Positions 16,528-29,595 of a DNA stretch of 64,000 nucleotides are shown one piece after another (position 1 is the stretch's first letter; each line of letters starts with the position of its first letter). Under the pieces are notes generated by a model. That model was not told the DNA's origin. It did not search any database and worked only from the letters and a program-made list of their open reading frames with translations. Location: contig NZ_JAKCPW010000002.1 in the NCBI RefSeq assembly GCF_021440085.1, positions 372,001-436,000 of the forward strand. Reading direction: 5' to 3'. The DNA is from Dyadobacter sp. CY261. Lineage in GTDB: Bacteria > Bacteroidota > Bacteroidia > Cytophagales > Spirosomataceae. The position numbers were made by a program, and so were the translations under genes.

Positions 16528-17844
16528 ATGAAACACCTGTTCCATGTCACGGGAATGCTATGCCTGATGTTATTTCAGCGAACACAGGCCCAGGAATACG
16601 ATCTGAACCAACTCCTCGATCTGGCCATGAAGAATGATTTTAGCGTCCAGGCCGCACGGTTGGAGGAATCCAAAACCAATGCGAAGATCGACGAGGTGAA
16701 ATCGGGGCTCCTACCTACACTGAATGTGTCGGGCGATTACAAACGGTATTTCAAGATACCCGGCCAGGTAGTGCCGGCGAGTGCATTCGGCGGGAAGGAA
16801 GGCGAGTTTACTACTCTGGCATTTGGTTTGCCATATAATCTGTCAACCACTGCACAAGTAACTCAGGCACTGTACAATCCGTCCATTAAGTATGCGTTGA
16901 GAGCGGCAAATCTGACCCGCGAGCTAACATCGCTCAGTACGGTTAAAACAAAGGAAGAGGTAGCTTACAATGTTACCGACGCCTATTATAATCTGGTAAC
17001 CATCTCGCAGCAGATGGCATTTCTGGACAGTAACCTGATTTCGCTCGACCGCCTTTACAAGGTTTCGGATTTGTTGTATCAGAACAAGCTTGGCCAGCGG
17101 GTGGATGTGGACAGGATTTTAATTAACAAAACTACCACCGAAACGCAGCAGGCAACACTTAAAGACAATTACAATCAATTGGTTAACCTATTGAAATACT
17201 ACGCGGGTATTTCGCAAAGTGATTCTATACGTATATCTATAAGCGTTCGTACTGTGGCGCTGCCGGCCTACGCGGATTGGGACAAAACCAGACGTACGGA
17301 TGTAGCCCTTCTCCAAAAACAAAAAGACCTTAACGTATTGCAAGACAAGAATATACGGTCGGGTCTGCTTCCGACGGTGAATGCTTACGGTGTGGCGAAC
17401 ATGGCGTTTTATGCACAGGGCGGCGATCACTCAACCTTCCAGGATGTGCCGGGCTACTGGGCCGGATTACAGCTCAATTGGAATGTCTTCGACGGCCTGG
17501 CGCGCAAAGCAAAGCGCAGCCAGAACCAGATCGACAAGGAGAAGCTGGATGTACAGCTGAGGCAGGTTCGCGAGGCCATTCAAATGGAGGAGAACAACGC
17601 CCGGAACAAGTTCGGCGTAGAACAAAAGAATATCAATGCAAAGAAAGATCAGGTGGCGCTAGCGGAAAAAGTGTATAAACAGATCCAGTTGCAATTCAAA
17701 GAAGGTACTGTATCGCTCACAGACGTTATCCAGTCCGAAAATAGCCTGCTGGATGCCCAGAGCAACTATCTCACCTCGCTGGTACAACTCCTGAAAGCCG
17801 AGCTCGAATGGAAAAAGGCTACCGGGCAACTCGTTCAGAAATAA
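16528..17844 (+). CDS. TolC-family outer membrane efflux protein
   Basis: The 438-residue protein forms the outer-membrane exit duct of a tripartite efflux pump. It has a signal peptide (MKHLFHVTGMLCLMLFQRTQAQ) and two repeats of coiled-coil helices with TolC-type text (NVTDAYYNLVTISQQMAFL, VSLTDVIQSENSLLDAQSN). It is first in an operon with the adaptor and RND pump. A 240-bp spacer with a large octamer-repeat hairpin separates it from the adaptor gene. Confidence 0.92.
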   Translation: MKHLFHVTGMLCLMLFQRTQAQEYDLNQLLDLAMKNDFSVQAARLEESKTNAKIDEVKSGLLPTLNVSGDYKRYFKIPGQVVPASAFGGKEGEFTTLAFGLPYNLSTTAQVTQALYNPSIKYALRAANLTRELTSLSTVKTKEEVAYNVTDAYYNLVTISQQMAFLDSNLISLDRLYKVSDLLYQNKLGQRVDVDRILINKTTTETQQATLKDNYNQLVNLLKYYAGISQSDSIRISISVRTVALPAYADWDKTRRTDVALLQKQKDLNVLQDKNIRSGLLPTVNAYGVANMAFYAQGGDHSTFQDVPGYWAGLQLNWNVFDGLARKAKRSQNQIDKEKLDVQLRQVREAIQMEENNARNKFGVEQKNINAKKDQVALAEKVYKQIQLQFKEGTVSLTDVIQSENSLLDAQSNYLTSLVQLLKAELEWKKATGQLVQK

Positions 17845-17870
17845 AAACAAACTTCATCAACAGCTAAAAC

Positions 17871-18080
17871 CAATGATTGAATGACCGAATGGTTGAATGA
17901 TTGAATGAACCGCCGTGGAACGGGGAATGAGTGAATATTTCTCTCTCATTTCAACCACTCTATTTAGATCCTTCCAGAATCACAAGTATTCAAAATTCAG
18001 TCATTCAGTCATTCAAAATTCACTCATTCTCCGTTCAATCATTCAATCATTCAGTCATTCAATCATTCACTCATTCAACA
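17871..18080. repeat. Octamer-array inverted repeat inside the efflux operon
   Basis: The left arm (17871-17936) is octamers of the ATTGAATG/ACCGAATG/GTTGAATG kind and the right arm (about 17985-18080) of the complementary TCATTCAG/TCATTCAA/ATTCAATC kind. The centre contains TTTAGATCC, also found in the loop of the second octamer array at 57.2 kb. The array ends 4 bases before the adaptor ATG. It may weaken expression of the downstream genes relative to the TolC-like gene. Confidence 0.8.
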
Positions 18081-18083
18081 CTC

Positions 18084-19133
18084 ATGAAACGTCTATTCAT
18101 CTTCCTGGGAATTATTGCCGTGCTGGGGCTTACGGCGGCGAAGTTGCTGAGCAACAAGGAAAAAACGGAGCAGAAAGTATATATCCCAGATCCTGATCCG
18201 AAGGTAGGGGTGAAAGTAGCCGTGGCTGAGCTGCGCGATCTTTCACAGGAATCGGGTTTTTTAGGTTCTTTTGATCCTAATCGTAAGGTGGAAATCCGCC
18301 CCCAGGCCGGTGGCGAGATCGTCAAACTCAATGTAGAAGTTGGCCAGCATGTAGCTGCGGGGCAATTGATCGCGAAAATCGACGACGAGCAATTGCATTA
18401 TCAGGTGGAAGCATTGCAGGTAACATTGGAAGGTTACCAGAATGATCTGAAACGTTATGAGGCACTCGTAAAAGGCGACGCCGTACCGGCAGTGAATCTG
18501 GAACGCACGGAACTGAATATCCGCAGCACACAGGCTCAGATCAAACAACTGAACAAACAGATTAAAAATACCAGCATTATTGCACCTTTCGGAGGCATTA
18601 TTACTGCCAAAATGGTTGAAAAAGGTTCGGTAGTAAGCCAGGGAACGCCCATTGCGGAAATCACGGATATTTCTTCGCTGAAACTGGTCGTGAATATTCC
18701 TGAAAAATCAGTGAATGAATTCAGGACCGGAAAGCCGGTTCCCGTACGCACCGACGTGTACCCGCATGTGAATCTGAATGGTCGGGTAACGATGGTAGCC
18801 GCCCAGGGTGACGAAGCGCACAACTATCCGGTTGAAATTACAGTACAAAACTCGTCAGCAAATCCATTAAAAGCAGGTATGTACGGCTCTATTGCCAACG
18901 CATCGCGTGTAAAGGGCGAGGCATTGGCGGTACCGCGGCAGGCCATTATGGGCTCGGCCAAGCAGCCACAGCTATATGTGGTCGAAAATGGCAAGGCGGT
19001 ATTGCGCGACGTGGCGATTGGTGCTACCACCAATGAATATTACGAAATCACCAAAGGACTGAAAACCGGCGACCGGGTGGTAACCAGCGGGCAGATCAAC
19101 CTGCAAAATGGCACATCGGTAGTAGCGCAGTAA
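18084..19133 (+). CDS. RND efflux periplasmic adaptor (membrane fusion protein)
   Basis: The 349-residue protein links the pump to the outer-membrane duct. It starts at the ATG at 18084, giving an N-terminal membrane anchor MKRLFIFLGIIAVLGLTAA. An upstream start at 17931 would add 51 residues translated from the octamer repeat and was rejected. It has a biotinyl-lipoyl-like domain (GGEIVKLNVEVGQHVAAGQL), helical hairpin (about 100-150), beta-barrel (IIAPFGGIITAKMVEKGSVV) and MPD end (TKGLKTGDRVVTSGQINL). Confidence 0.92.
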   Translation: MKRLFIFLGIIAVLGLTAAKLLSNKEKTEQKVYIPDPDPKVGVKVAVAELRDLSQESGFLGSFDPNRKVEIRPQAGGEIVKLNVEVGQHVAAGQLIAKIDDEQLHYQVEALQVTLEGYQNDLKRYEALVKGDAVPAVNLERTELNIRSTQAQIKQLNKQIKNTSIIAPFGGIITAKMVEKGSVVSQGTPIAEITDISSLKLVVNIPEKSVNEFRTGKPVPVRTDVYPHVNLNGRVTMVAAQGDEAHNYPVEITVQNSSANPLKAGMYGSIANASRVKGEALAVPRQAIMGSAKQPQLYVVENGKAVLRDVAIGATTNEYYEITKGLKTGDRVVTSGQINLQNGTSVVAQ

Positions 19134-19152
19134 ACATTTCATCAACAAGCTC

Positions 19153-22100
19153 ATGAAATTCATTGAAACCATACTGAAGCGTCCGTCGATGATCATCGTG
19201 CTTTTCGCGATCCTGTTCATCGGTGGGTTGGCTTCCTATAACCAACTCAGTTATGTGCTGTTGCCGGAGTTCTCAGTTCCGACGATAACCATTACGACAT
19301 TATATCCAGGTGCGGCGCCCACGGAGGTAGAGGCGGAGGTCAGCAAGAAGATTGAGGACGCGGTGTCCGGCCTGGATAATATTGAAGACGTTACTTCCAA
19401 ATCGATGGAAAGTGCGTCGCTCGTGATCGTGCAGTTCAAGGCAGGTACCGATATTGATAAAGCATTGGAAGATGCACAGCGTGATGTGAACAACATGCTC
19501 AGCGACTTGCCAGAGGATGCTGAAACGCCGTCATTGTCCAAAATTTCGCCGAGCGACCAGCCTATTATGCAATTGCTCGCCACATCGAGTTTGCCCAATG
19601 AGGTGTTTTACCAACAGGTGGAAGACAAATACCTCCCGATGTTGCAGCAGATAGAAGGTGTGGCCGAGATCACCATGACCGGCGGCGACCAACGCGAGAT
19701 CCGCATTAATGTGAACAATGACAAGCTGCGTTTTTACGGACTATCGCTTTTACAGGTAAGCCAGGTCATTAACCAGGCCAACCTTGATTTCCCAACCGGG
19801 AAAGTGAAGAACACATCGGAGAACATGACCCTTCGCCTGGCCGGCAAGTTCGCGTCGCTGGACGATATCCGTAACCTGGTGATCGCCTCGCCTGTGAATG
19901 GCAGTTCGATCAGGGTAGGGGATGTGGCCGAGATCACCGATGGTCTTACCGACGCGGAAAGTATCAGCCGGTATAATGGTGTAAACGGTATTGGTTTGTT
20001 TATCAAAAAACAATCTGACGCTAATGCCGTAGAGATCAGCAAATCGGTGCAGGCTAAGCTGGCTTCCATTGAAAAGGGTAATGCTAAAGACCACGTCAAA
20101 TTCGCGATTGCTTACGACAGTTCGATATTTACACTGGAATCGGTGGAAGCGGTCACGCACGATCTGGTGATTGCGGTGATCCTGGTTGCCGTTGTAATGC
20201 TGCTATTCCTGCATAGTTTCAGGAACGCATTCATCGTCATGGTTTCGGTGCCTGCGTCGCTCATTGCCGCATTCCTTTTTATGTATGTAATGGGTTATTC
20301 GCTGAATTTGATGACGCTGCTCGCGCTGTCGCTCGTGATCGGTATTCTTGTGGATGACTCCATTGTGATCCTGGAAAACATCCAGCGGCATTTGGAAATG
20401 GGTAAGAACCGCTGGGACGCAACGGTGGAAGGAGTGACCGAAATTGGTTTTGCTGCATTGGCCATTACGCTTGTGATTGTGGTCGTATTTGTTCCTATAA
20501 CCATGGTTAACTCAGTAATTGCTGATTTGTTACGGCAGTTCTCGCTTACGGTGGCGTTCGCTACATTGGTCAGTTTGCTGGTGAGTTTCACATTAACTCC
20601 CTGGATGACGTCCAAAATGGCAAGGGTCGAACATCTTAACCCAAAAAATCCGGCGCAGGCTTTCCTGATCTGGTTTGAAAAGGGTTTGACGGCATTAACA
20701 AAATGGTACCATGGTAGTTTGGAATGGGTGCTGGGACATAAACTGGCCTTCTCGGGAATATTGGTGGCGATCGTCGTGATGACGGGTTGGGTGATGGGTC
20801 TGGGCATTATCGGCTCGGAGTTCGTGGCCGAAGGTGATCAGGGAAAATTCCTGCTAACCATGAAACTCGACAAAAGCGTGTCGCTGCAACAAAATAACCT
20901 GACCGCACGAAATATTGAAGACTACCTGCGCAGAAAGCCGGAAGTGAAAACGATTTTTGCGAACGTCGGTGGCGCGAGCACCGGCCTGAACAGCTCGGGC
21001 CAAGGCGAAACCAATCGTACCGAGCTAACAGTAGAGCTCATTCCCGTCGGGGAACGAAAGAATGCACAACCGACCGAAGATTACATGCTGGCCGTGCGCA
21101 AAGAGCTGGAGCAACGATTCGCAGGTGTGGAATTCAACTCCGCGGCGATCGGGATGGTGAACTCCGGTACGTCTCCGATCGAGATATTCCTGAGCGGCGA
21201 CGATCTCGGCAAGATCCTTACTGCCGCCAACAACCTCGCTGACCGCTTACGGAAAACGCCCGGAGCAAACGATGTCAATGTATCGGTAGAAGCGGGTAAT
21301 CCAGAAGTTCGCGTGGATATCGACCGTGAAAAAATGGCCAAGCTGGGACTGGATATTCAAACAGTAGGAGCTACGATGCAAAATGCATTTGCCGGGAACG
21401 ACGATTCGAAGTATCGCCAGGGTGGGGAGGATTACGATATCCGCATTATGCTCGATGCATTCGACCGCAAGGACCCTGAAGATGTGAAGGCAATTACTTT
21501 TTATAGTCCGGTGGCTAAGCAATCCGTACAGCTTGCACAGTTTGCAGATGTGACATTGAGTACTGGTCCAAGTATTGTTGAGCGTAAAAATCGTCGTTCA
21601 TCCGTGACAGTAACCGCCAATACATTAGGGATTGGATCGGGAACTTTGGTGAGTAATATTCAGGCCGGTTTAAAGGAAAATCCGATTCCGGACGACATTA
21701 TACTTACCTGGGGCGGTGACGCAAAAAACCAGAGCGAAGGTTTCGGTTCGTTGGGACTAGCGATGCTGGCGGGGTTGATGCTGGTGTATTTTATCATGGT
21801 GTTGCTCTACGATAGTTTTGTGTATCCGTTTGTGGTGCTGTTTTCAATACCGGTAGCGGTGATCGGGGCATTGCTGGCGCTGGCGCTGTCGTCGTCTAAC
21901 ATCGGGATATTCGCGATGCTCGGTATGCTGATGCTCATCGGCCTTGTGGTGAAGAATGCGATCCTGATCGTCGACTTCGCCAATCAGCAGAAGGCAATGG
22001 GCGTGCCATTCCGAAAGGCAATTCTCATTGCCGGTGAAGAGCGTCTCCGGCCTATCCTGATGACGACCATTGCCATGGTGATCGGGATGGTTCCCATCGC

Positions 22101-22299
22101 TACTGCAACGGGTGCCGGAGCGGAATGGAAGAACTCCCTGGCCTGGGTGCTCATCGGCGGTTTGACAAGTTCGATGTTGCTTACCATCTACCTCGTGCCA
22201 ATGGCATATTATTTAGTGGACAGGCTTGGGGAAATCTGGAATACCTGGCGTGCAAAGTCGGGGCGGGTGCAAGAAAGCATTGTAGCAGAAGAAATTTAA
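19153..22299 (+). CDS. RND efflux pump, HAE-1-like inner membrane permease
   Basis: The 1048-residue protein has the size and arrangement of AcrB-type pumps: TM1, a large periplasmic porter domain, TM2-6, a second porter domain and TM8-12. The proton-relay acidic pair is in TM4 (SLVIGILVDDSIVILENIQ), and the R-x-R-P loop MTTIAMVIGMVPIA follows LRPIL. Exported compounds are unknown. It is 19 bases after the adaptor gene and is the last gene of the TetR-controlled set. Confidence 0.95.
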   Translation: MKFIETILKRPSMIIVLFAILFIGGLASYNQLSYVLLPEFSVPTITITTLYPGAAPTEVEAEVSKKIEDAVSGLDNIEDVTSKSMESASLVIVQFKAGTDIDKALEDAQRDVNNMLSDLPEDAETPSLSKISPSDQPIMQLLATSSLPNEVFYQQVEDKYLPMLQQIEGVAEITMTGGDQREIRINVNNDKLRFYGLSLLQVSQVINQANLDFPTGKVKNTSENMTLRLAGKFASLDDIRNLVIASPVNGSSIRVGDVAEITDGLTDAESISRYNGVNGIGLFIKKQSDANAVEISKSVQAKLASIEKGNAKDHVKFAIAYDSSIFTLESVEAVTHDLVIAVILVAVVMLLFLHSFRNAFIVMVSVPASLIAAFLFMYVMGYSLNLMTLLALSLVIGILVDDSIVILENIQRHLEMGKNRWDATVEGVTEIGFAALAITLVIVVVFVPITMVNSVIADLLRQFSLTVAFATLVSLLVSFTLTPWMTSKMARVEHLNPKNPAQAFLIWFEKGLTALTKWYHGSLEWVLGHKLAFSGILVAIVVMTGWVMGLGIIGSEFVAEGDQGKFLLTMKLDKSVSLQQNNLTARNIEDYLRRKPEVKTIFANVGGASTGLNSSGQGETNRTELTVELIPVGERKNAQPTEDYMLAVRKELEQRFAGVEFNSAAIGMVNSGTSPIEIFLSGDDLGKILTAANNLADRLRKTPGANDVNVSVEAGNPEVRVDIDREKMAKLGLDIQTVGATMQNAFAGNDDSKYRQGGEDYDIRIMLDAFDRKDPEDVKAITFYSPVAKQSVQLAQFADVTLSTGPSIVERKNRRSSVTVTANTLGIGSGTLVSNIQAGLKENPIPDDIILTWGGDAKNQSEGFGSLGLAMLAGLMLVYFIMVLLYDSFVYPFVVLFSIPVAVIGALLALALSSSNIGIFAMLGMLMLIGLVVKNAILIVDFANQQKAMGVPFRKAILIAGEERLRPILMTTIAMVIGMVPIATATGAGAEWKNSLAWVLIGGLTSSMLLTIYLVPMAYYLVDRLGEIWNTWRAKSGRVQESIVAEEI

Positions 22300-25075
<2,776 letters not shown>

Positions 25076-25079
<4 letters not shown>

Positions 25080-26086
25080 GGGAAAGAGTATTCATAACTG
25101 GGGCCAGCGGATTTATAGGTTACCATCTGGTAGCGGCGGCACTCGAAGCAGGCATGGAAATTCATGCGGCGGTGAGGCCAAGCAGCGACCTGAGTTTCCT
25201 GAAAAAGCTGAATGCCAATCCAAAGGACCTGGTGTATGTGAATGCTGATTTCAGCTCAAAAGATAAGTTGAAAAAGCTGCTGGACGATGGCGGTTATACC
25301 TACATCATCCACGCGGCAGGAGTGACGAAAGCAAAAACAGCCGCTGCCTATAATTTGGTCAATGCGGAATATTCGCTCAATCTGGCGCAGGCCGCAATGT
25401 CTGCGGACATTCCATTGAAGCGGTTTGTGTTTTTGAGCAGCCTCGCGGCGCTAGGCCCGGCGGCTTACAATGCGGCCCAGCCAATTACAGAAGAAACCTT
25501 GCCTGTTCCGGTGACGGATTACGGAAGAAGCAAGTTACTGGCTGAGCATTATCTGAAAGAAGTAAGTGGCCTGCCGCTGAGCATTATCCGCCCGACAGCA
25601 GTGTATGGCCCCGGCGAAAAAGACTTATTTGTTCTTTTTAAAACACTCAGCAAAGGCCTCGACGCCTATATCGGCAACGGACCGCAAAAGTTGAGTTTCG
25701 TGTATGTGACAGACCTCGTGACGGCCACTATGGCGGCATTGAGGGAAATGGAAAAGGAAATTACGGTTTACAATATCTCCGACGGACAGGCATATGACCG
25801 TTACGCATTGGCAGACCAGTTCAGGGCAATAAGCGGGAAGCAGATTTTCCGCACGCACCTGCCGCTGCTGCTCGTCGAAACGATCGCCAGGTTCCTGGAT
25901 TTTGTTTATGCAAATTCATCAACAACACCGGTTTTAAACCAGGAAAAACTAAAAGAACTCACAGCCCCTAACTGGATCTGTAGCATAGATGCAGCCCGAA
26001 ATCACCTGCATTACCAACCGCAATATAATCTGCACCAAGGACTCGCAGAAACATTGACCTGGTATAAGGAGAATAAGTGGCTTTAA
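25076..26086 (+). CDS. cerR: NAD-dependent epimerase-like ceramide reductase
   Basis: The 336-residue extended SDR protein has GASGFIGYHLVAAAL as NAD(P) motif and the Tyr-x3-Lys pair in TDYGRSKLLAEHYL. In Caulobacter a protein of this family, CerR, reduces the 3-keto group of the ceramide intermediate. It is the third gene of a tightly coupled set (spt, acyltransferase, reductase), which together would make dihydroceramide. A generic sugar epimerase role is the alternative; the context is much more in favour of CerR. Confidence 0.8.
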
Positions 26087-26213
26087 CTATCGTACCCGCT
26101 TGATCATGAACTGCTGCCGGTAAATCTGCCGGTGAGCATGCCTGGCTGGAAGCACAGCGTGCATGATTTAAAACAAGCGGAGGGCAGCCAAAACACGTTA
26201 CGAACGTTCCAAC

Positions 26214-28784
26214 ATGAAAGCAATCAACAAGTCGATATGGTTACAAATACTCATGGTGATCAGCATTTTGCAGATTGGCACGGGTATAGCCACAGCACAA
26301 TCGACAACTACTATAAAAGGTACCATTACAGACGCCAAGACGGGTGAGACCTTGCCTTACGTCTCGATCCTGATCCCGGGAACAACCATGGGGACTGTCT
26401 CCGACGTCGAGGGCCGCTACGCCATGACACTGCGTGAAGACCATGCGAAGATCAAGTTCACTTACGTAGGTTATGTTGCCATTGAAAAGCCGATCAAGCC
26501 TGGTGTGAACCAGGTAATCGACGTGAAAATGGCCGTGGACGCCTCAATGCTCAAAGAAGTGACCGTTAAGACAAGAGCGCGTTACCGGAATAAGGATAAC
26601 CCGGCCGTGCAGCTCATCCGCGAGGTGATCGCGCACAAGGACGAGAACAAAATGGCGAGCAACGATTTCGTGGAGTACGAACAGTATGAGAAGATCTCGC
26701 TTGCATTGAGCAACCTTTCCGACCAGTTCAAGGAGAAGCGCATTTTCAGGAATTACCAGTTTTTGTTCAAAAGCCAGGATTCCAGTGCGATGGGCGGTAA
26801 AAACATGCTGCCTGCTTACATTCAGGAAAAACTGTCGAAAGTTTATTTCCGCAAAAGCCCCTATAATAAGAAACAACTCGTGCTGGCGAACCGCCGGGCC
26901 GAATTCGACGCAAAGTTTGTGGATAACGACGGTTTGAGCGCTTATTTCAACCGTTTGTATGAAGATATTAACATTTACGACAACGATATCTCTATCGCCA
27001 CCAACCTGCTGCTAAGCCCAATCGCGAACTCCGCACCTACATTCTATAAATTTTTTATCCGTGACACCATCAAAACCTCCGATCCGTGGCTGATAGAGCT
27101 GGGCTTTGTTCCGCGTAATAAAACGGATATGCTTTTTGAAGGTAAACTATTCATCACCCTCGACGGGAAATACGGCGTGCAGAATGCCTACCTGACCGTC
27201 AACAAAGACATTAACCTGAACTTCATGCGCGACCTCGAAGCGCGCCTGGAATTCGAGAAAGGAGCGGATGGCCGGTATTTCATGAATAAGTCGACGCTCG
27301 CCATGGAATTTGCACTGGGCGAGAAAAATGGTGGCTTGTACGGGCAGCGGACAGTGAATTTCAAGGATTATACCATCAACAAGCCCCAGCCCGACAGTAC
27401 TTACCGTGGGCCTGGCGAGGAAATTGTTTACAATCCGGAGATCAAAACCAGCGAATCCTTTTGGGAGAGCGCAAGGCATATCCCGTTAGAACGTACCGAG
27501 CAGGACATTTATAAAAATATCGATACGCTGCAAACTATCCCGTCGTTCAAGCGGACCATGGATTTTGCGACGCTCTTCCTTTCGGGCTACAAGTCGTTTG
27601 GCGCGGTAGAAATAGGGCCTGTGAATACATTTTACAGCTTTAACCCTGTGGAAGGTTTCCGTTTGCGTTTTGGTGGCCGTACTACCACTGACCTCAGCAA
27701 GCGTTTGTATTTCGAAACTTACGCGGCTTACGGTTTCAAGGACCAGAAGTGGAAGTATTTTGTAAGCGGTACCTATTCATTTAATAACAAATCTGTTTAC
27801 CATTTCCCGTTGCATTACGTACGAGCGAGCTACCAGCGAGATACCAAGATCCCTGGTCAGGAATTGCAGTTTGTACAGGAGGATAACTTCTTATTGTCGT
27901 TCAAACGCGGCGATAACAACCGGTGGTTGTACAACGACGTCTATAAGTTGGAATACGTACGGGAGTTCGAAAGCCGTTTTTCTTATAAGATCGGTTTTAC
28001 ACAATGGAAGCAAACTCCCGCGGGTGTGCTGCGTTACGAGCGCCTCGACAGGGAAGGGCAGCTGCAAAACGCGGGAACTTTAAGCAATACCGAGGCGAAC
28101 GTCGAGCTGCGTTATGCGCCGCATGAGCAATACTATCAAGGCAAATTGTACCGTACGCCGATCATCAACAAATACCCGATCTTCACATTGCGCTATAATG
28201 CGGGTCTGAAAGGGGTATTTCAGGGAGAGAACAATTATCATAACGTAGCTCTGAATATTCAGAAACGCTTCTATCTGTCGCAGTTCGGTTATGCGGACAT
28301 TACGGCAGAAGGCGGTTATATTCTTGGAAACCAGATCCAGTTCCCGTTGCTGACGATCCACCGTGCCAACCAGACTTACGCGTACCAGTTGAATTCATAT
28401 AACTTAATGAACTTTCTGGAATTTGCGAGCGACCATTACGCGAGCCTGGACGTGCAATATTACCTGAACGGCTTTTTGTTCAATAAAATACCTTTGCTGA
28501 AAAAGCTGAAACTGCGCGAAGTAGTGAGTTTCAAAGGTTTGATGGGCGGCTTGCGGGATGAGAACAACCCGGCATTCAATCCGTCGCTGTTCCGCTTTGC
28601 CACTGACCAGGATGGCAAGCCGGTCACTTACACATTGTCGCGCGAGCCTTATCTCGAAGGTAGCGTAGGTATTGCCAACATTTTCAAGCTATTGCGCGTC
28701 GACCTGGTAAAACGTTTTACCTATCTCGACAATCCGAATGTGTCGGAGTGGGGTATCCGGGCGCGGTTCAGGCTTGATTTTTAG
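26214..28784 (+). CDS. Outer membrane DUF5686 protein with carboxypeptidase-regulatory-like domain
   Basis: The 856-residue protein has a signal peptide, then a CarboxypepD_reg-like beta-sandwich (TIKGTITDAKTGETLPYVS and GTVSDVEGRYAMTL, about 30-120), then a DUF5686 body and a C-terminal beta-barrel-like region with alternating aromatic strands ending RARFRLDF. The final Phe is typical of outer membrane barrels. The function is unknown; it sits inside the sphingolipid cluster, so an outer-membrane role for the product is possible (inference). Confidence 0.8.
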   Translation: MKAINKSIWLQILMVISILQIGTGIATAQSTTTIKGTITDAKTGETLPYVSILIPGTTMGTVSDVEGRYAMTLREDHAKIKFTYVGYVAIEKPIKPGVNQVIDVKMAVDASMLKEVTVKTRARYRNKDNPAVQLIREVIAHKDENKMASNDFVEYEQYEKISLALSNLSDQFKEKRIFRNYQFLFKSQDSSAMGGKNMLPAYIQEKLSKVYFRKSPYNKKQLVLANRRAEFDAKFVDNDGLSAYFNRLYEDINIYDNDISIATNLLLSPIANSAPTFYKFFIRDTIKTSDPWLIELGFVPRNKTDMLFEGKLFITLDGKYGVQNAYLTVNKDINLNFMRDLEARLEFEKGADGRYFMNKSTLAMEFALGEKNGGLYGQRTVNFKDYTINKPQPDSTYRGPGEEIVYNPEIKTSESFWESARHIPLERTEQDIYKNIDTLQTIPSFKRTMDFATLFLSGYKSFGAVEIGPVNTFYSFNPVEGFRLRFGGRTTTDLSKRLYFETYAAYGFKDQKWKYFVSGTYSFNNKSVYHFPLHYVRASYQRDTKIPGQELQFVQEDNFLLSFKRGDNNRWLYNDVYKLEYVREFESRFSYKIGFTQWKQTPAGVLRYERLDREGQLQNAGTLSNTEANVELRYAPHEQYYQGKLYRTPIINKYPIFTLRYNAGLKGVFQGENNYHNVALNIQKRFYLSQFGYADITAEGGYILGNQIQFPLLTIHRANQTYAYQLNSYNLMNFLEFASDHYASLDVQYYLNGFLFNKIPLLKKLKLREVVSFKGLMGGLRDENNPAFNPSLFRFATDQDGKPVTYTLSREPYLEGSVGIANIFKLLRVDLVKRFTYLDNPNVSEWGIRARFRLDF

Positions 28785-28808
28785 GGCATCGATTTAAAAA
28801 AGATTATT

Positions 28809-29522
28809 ATGAATTACGCAATCATAGCAGCAGGAGAAGGGTCGCGACTGGCAAAGGAAGGATTTACACTTCCTAAGCCGATGGTGAGCCTGCACGGCGA
28901 AATGCTGATCGACCGGCTGATCGGAATTTTTATGCGGAATAATGCGGAGAAGATCCTGGTGATCATCAACGAGGAGTCGCCATTGCTGGAAATGCATTTA
29001 ATGGGCCTTAGTGAAAACCTGCCTATTCAGTTTGTTAAAAAATCGACGCCAAGTTCTCTGCATAGTGTTTACGAATTGTTTAAAAGCGAACCGGAGCTGA
29101 GCGAAGTTTGTCTTACAACGACGGATACAGTTTTCCGCGAAGAGGAATTTGGAGCATTCATCACTGAATTTGCAGAAAGCAAGAACCTCGACGGGCAAAT
29201 GGCTGTAACTGCATTTATCGACGACGAAAGTCCCCTCTATGTGGCAGTTGACGACGACGATCGCATTACCGCATTTGCCGATGACAATAGTACCGATACC
29301 CCGTTTGTTTCAGGCGGGATTTATTGTCTCAGGAGGAAAGCGATCGAAACCGTAAATGTGGCGGTGGAAAACGGCGTGAGCCGGATGCGGAACTTTCAAC
29401 GGCAGCTTGTGGCGGATGGTTTACATTTGAAAGCCTACCCGTTTACCAAGATTGTCGACGTCGACCATGTCAGCGACATCCAGACGGCGGAGCTGTTTTT
29501 AAGCGGCGAAATGGCTTTTTAA
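28809..29522 (+). CDS. Nucleotidyltransferase (sugar- or polyol-phosphate type)
   Basis: The 237-residue protein is a short NTP_transferase enzyme with the signature AAGEGSRLAKEG followed by LPKPM, which binds the nucleotide and the phospho-substrate. The Asp pair in TTTDTVF and KIVDVDHVSD should bind metal. It has no left-handed helix domain, which fits the inositol-1-phosphate or choline-phosphate cytidylyltransferase class. It lies two genes before a CDP-alcohol phosphatidyltransferase, so a CDP-activated headgroup is the expected product; which headgroup is not shown by sequence. Confidence 0.75.
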   Translation: MNYAIIAAGEGSRLAKEGFTLPKPMVSLHGEMLIDRLIGIFMRNNAEKILVIINEESPLLEMHLMGLSENLPIQFVKKSTPSSLHSVYELFKSEPELSEVCLTTTDTVFREEEFGAFITEFAESKNLDGQMAVTAFIDDESPLYVAVDDDDRITAFADDNSTDTPFVSGGIYCLRRKAIETVNVAVENGVSRMRNFQRQLVADGLHLKAYPFTKIVDVDHVSDIQTAELFLSGEMAF

Positions 29523-29595
29523 ATACATTAACACACACTGAGTAGACACCAATTTATTTTAACAGACCGGGGCGTTTTGCCGGTCAACACCATAG

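Noticed and set aside
17931..18083. N-terminal extension of the efflux adaptor and a start at 17931
   Set aside because: These 51 codons are translated octamer repeat (repeated IQSF/HSV-type text); the ATG at 18084 gives a normal membrane anchor.
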